Source: Mesostigma viride
Lineage: Eukaryota > Streptophyta > Mesostigmatophyceae > Mesostigmatales > Mesostigmataceae
Reading direction: 5' to 3'
Assembly (NCBI GenBank): GCA_009746045.1
Contig: RPFO01000175.1
Location: 5,729,414-5,793,413 of the forward strand
Length of the DNA stretch: 64,000 bases
Under the pieces are notes generated by a model. The model ran no database searches. It saw only the letters and a program-made list of their open reading frames with translations, and was not told where the DNA came from. Each line of letters starts with the position of its first letter. Positions within the stretch are counted from its first letter, which is position 1. This document shows, piece after piece, positions 62,059 to 64,000 of this stretch. A program made the translations under genes and the position numbers.

Positions 62059-64000
62059 GGAAAAGCGCAGAGAAACCACAAGCGAGGAAGCATGTCAGTG
62101 TCGGGTGGTGGTGGGGTGCCGGAATTGAGCTGATGGGTGATGACCATGGGTGAAAGCCTCATTGCCTTGCCGTGTCTAGCAATGACGGTGTAACATCCTA
62201 GCCCCGGCGTCTAACCTCGGGCCGAGGTAGCACCTAATTCAAATGCGAAAGATCTTTTCCTACTGGACAGGGGATGCAATGCCAATTTACAATATCGTCA
62301 TTAATACAAATTATCAATCATGCCAGGGTCGGCTTTACCTAAATGGGACAAGGTTGAAAAACTAATCACTCCCCAAGGGGAGGGTAGTGACGCTACTCCA
62401 TAGCTGAGCATCAAGCGCGTGCGAAGGTTGGGCCACCTTCCTTGCTAATATTCCTTGCCACCGGCTCTGTCCTAACCACACTTCAACAGTGGGCCGACAT
62501 GGGCCGTCGGGCGCAACCACACAAATAATACTAAGTACGTGGCTCACACATTTATGTCCACAATTCCCACTTGTCTTTTGGTCCTACTAAAAGGCGCCGG
62601 GCCATCCGGCCCTTAGCAAACATGGTACACACAATTAGGGACGCATTCGGCACAATTAAGGGTGCATGCTGGCTGTTGTTGCCACGGGAGGTACTACGCA
62701 GCGCAGGTGCTGACCATATACCTAAAGCTACCGGACGGTACCACATTGGTTCTGACCGGGTACATGCACAACCGGCTGCACCAAGTCGGTATCATGTATA
62801 ACTTTCTGCACACTTGTCCAAATTCAGCGGAACTTGGGGCGATTGAACGGACGTAACAAACTCTACGTCCAAGCAGTTACGGCGGGAGCGTAACACAGTC
62901 TACTGTTGCGTTGGGATGCAACACTCCTCCCCCTCCTCCATGAGGTGGGAGCCGAAGGGAGGAACCATCAACAACCCTATATCATGCAGGGGCTTTCAGA
63001 CTTCAACCACGAGTACGGCCTTACAGGGATCAGCAGTCGCCAGAATAAACAGTTCGTGTGACTTGTTCGCCAGGGCGGGGGCCTGCCTGACTGGAACCTG
63101 TTTCAAACGGCGGGGACTCTCCTGATACTGATGGTATCAGGCCTCCATTGGTCAAGGCGTGGGGCGCACCACCTTACCGACTGGCTGCTTCTCCTTTGCA
63201 AGGTCATTCCCATGGCCTCTATCATCCCACTCCTGCATGGGTCCTATCTACCGGGACCCTTACACGAGTAAAAAAAAGAATGGGTCCAGGTTGGCGTAAG
63301 GCCGGCTACCTACTCCGGGTCCTGAAAGTGGCAGCTCACACTCGACTCGAGTAGCCTAATAACGTGCACTCAACAAGTGAGGCACCACTTGAAGCTGGGA
63401 GATACAAATATGCTCAACAACATGAGGAATGCTTTACAGCACGACCTCAGAGAAGCAACTGGGTCTTATCTCGATAAACAGGGACATGTGCAGCATGGCG
63501 TGACATGCTTAAAGTCGCCGGCGACGCCAATCGATACCACGTGGGCGGCGCAACGCAGACGTGGTTGAAAGACCACGGTCGCACGAAGATATGCCGCATG
63601 CAACCGACATAAAAGTGTCGCCATACTAGACATCAGGATTCGATCACACCTTGGTAACGTTCTCGGCATAGGGGCCCAAGAGAAAGGGCCATGGCGGCCG
63701 GACACTTCATACCTGAACGGCGTGATGACCATATGGGCGCCTCAGTGCGCCAATTGATGCACGACGAGGCGCAACAGTAGTCGGTGACCGAATGTCAAGG
63801 CGAAGGGGCGGCTACAGCCATGAAACGCAGATTGTCGTAGCAACGCAGGTTGAAGCAATCCGGTCAATGTCGCACCAACAATTGAAAAGGCGGCGAGGGG
63901 CTGGGACAGCATGATGTGCCACCAATGTCTCCAGAGTCAGCACTCGCATTCGGAGAGGCATGAGGACCGCGGCAGCATGAAATGCCGCCAACGAGGGCCG
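62059..64000. other. Right end of window: possible LINE 5' UTR and unassigned sequence
   Basis: 62059-62190 may be the LINE 5' UTR. TGTAACATCCTAGCCCCGG at about 62190 and GGAGCGTAACA at about 62885-62895 have LTR-like ends, but no second copy or PBS is visible. Frames at 63148-63568 are short and unrecognised. Confidence 0.3.

Noticed and set aside
62190-62895. Solo LTR (TGTAAC...GTAACA)
   Set aside because: Only the terminal bases suggest it; no target duplication or second copy could be found.

Overview
The window looks like nuclear DNA of a green alga or a close relative. The evidence is GT-AG introns, plant-type leucine-rich-repeat caps (LRRNT) in a secreted protease, a root-cap-like VWD module, non-LTR retrotransposons with an APE endonuclease and a plant-type RT zinc finger, and a very high load of tandem repeats. 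The exact species cannot be read from the sequence. I see three host genes; nearly everything else is mobile elements or simple sequence.

Host genes. (1) 5432 to 4, minus: a two-exon gene for a 380-residue membrane protein with one EF-hand. (2) 6524 to 11429, plus: a four-exon gene for a 305-residue family-2 glycosyltransferase (TIGR04283-like). It is divergent from gene 1, and its introns carry 44-, 13- and 29-bp tandem arrays. (3) 47768 to 20256, minus: a four-exon gene for a secreted protein of about 1,900 residues. Its order is signal peptide, propeptide, subtilisin-like protease, LRRs, two PPC-like beta-sandwich modules, a second LRR block, HYR, and a root-cap/VWD-like module. Exons 1 and 2 are 20.3 kb apart, but they join in phase inside one 24-residue LRR.

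Mobile elements. 11.8-18.8 kb is a pile-up: an LTR-retrotransposon 5' end (LTR, PBS, gag) on the minus strand, cut by a truncated ORF1-only LINE-like element, and next to it a longer copy on the plus strand with two promoter-like 5' monomers. The giant intron holds a 2.9-kb CACTC-ended TIR element sitting in a (CTCA)n microsatellite. It also holds an 11.8-kb LTR retrotransposon with identical-looking 697-bp LTRs and a GTGAC target duplication. That element has an unusual domain order (gag, integrase, retropepsin-like, RT, RNase H), and its RT gene is interrupted by a 3.8-kb TIR element. 49-62 kb holds two convergent copies of one LINE family (49084-53482 plus; 62058-55987 minus), both frameshifted.

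Several frame breaks lie at homopolymer runs, including one in the otherwise intact host exon 3, so some may be assembly indels. Exon boundaries were inferred by eye from reading frame, splice consensus and domain continuity; no transcript data were available.
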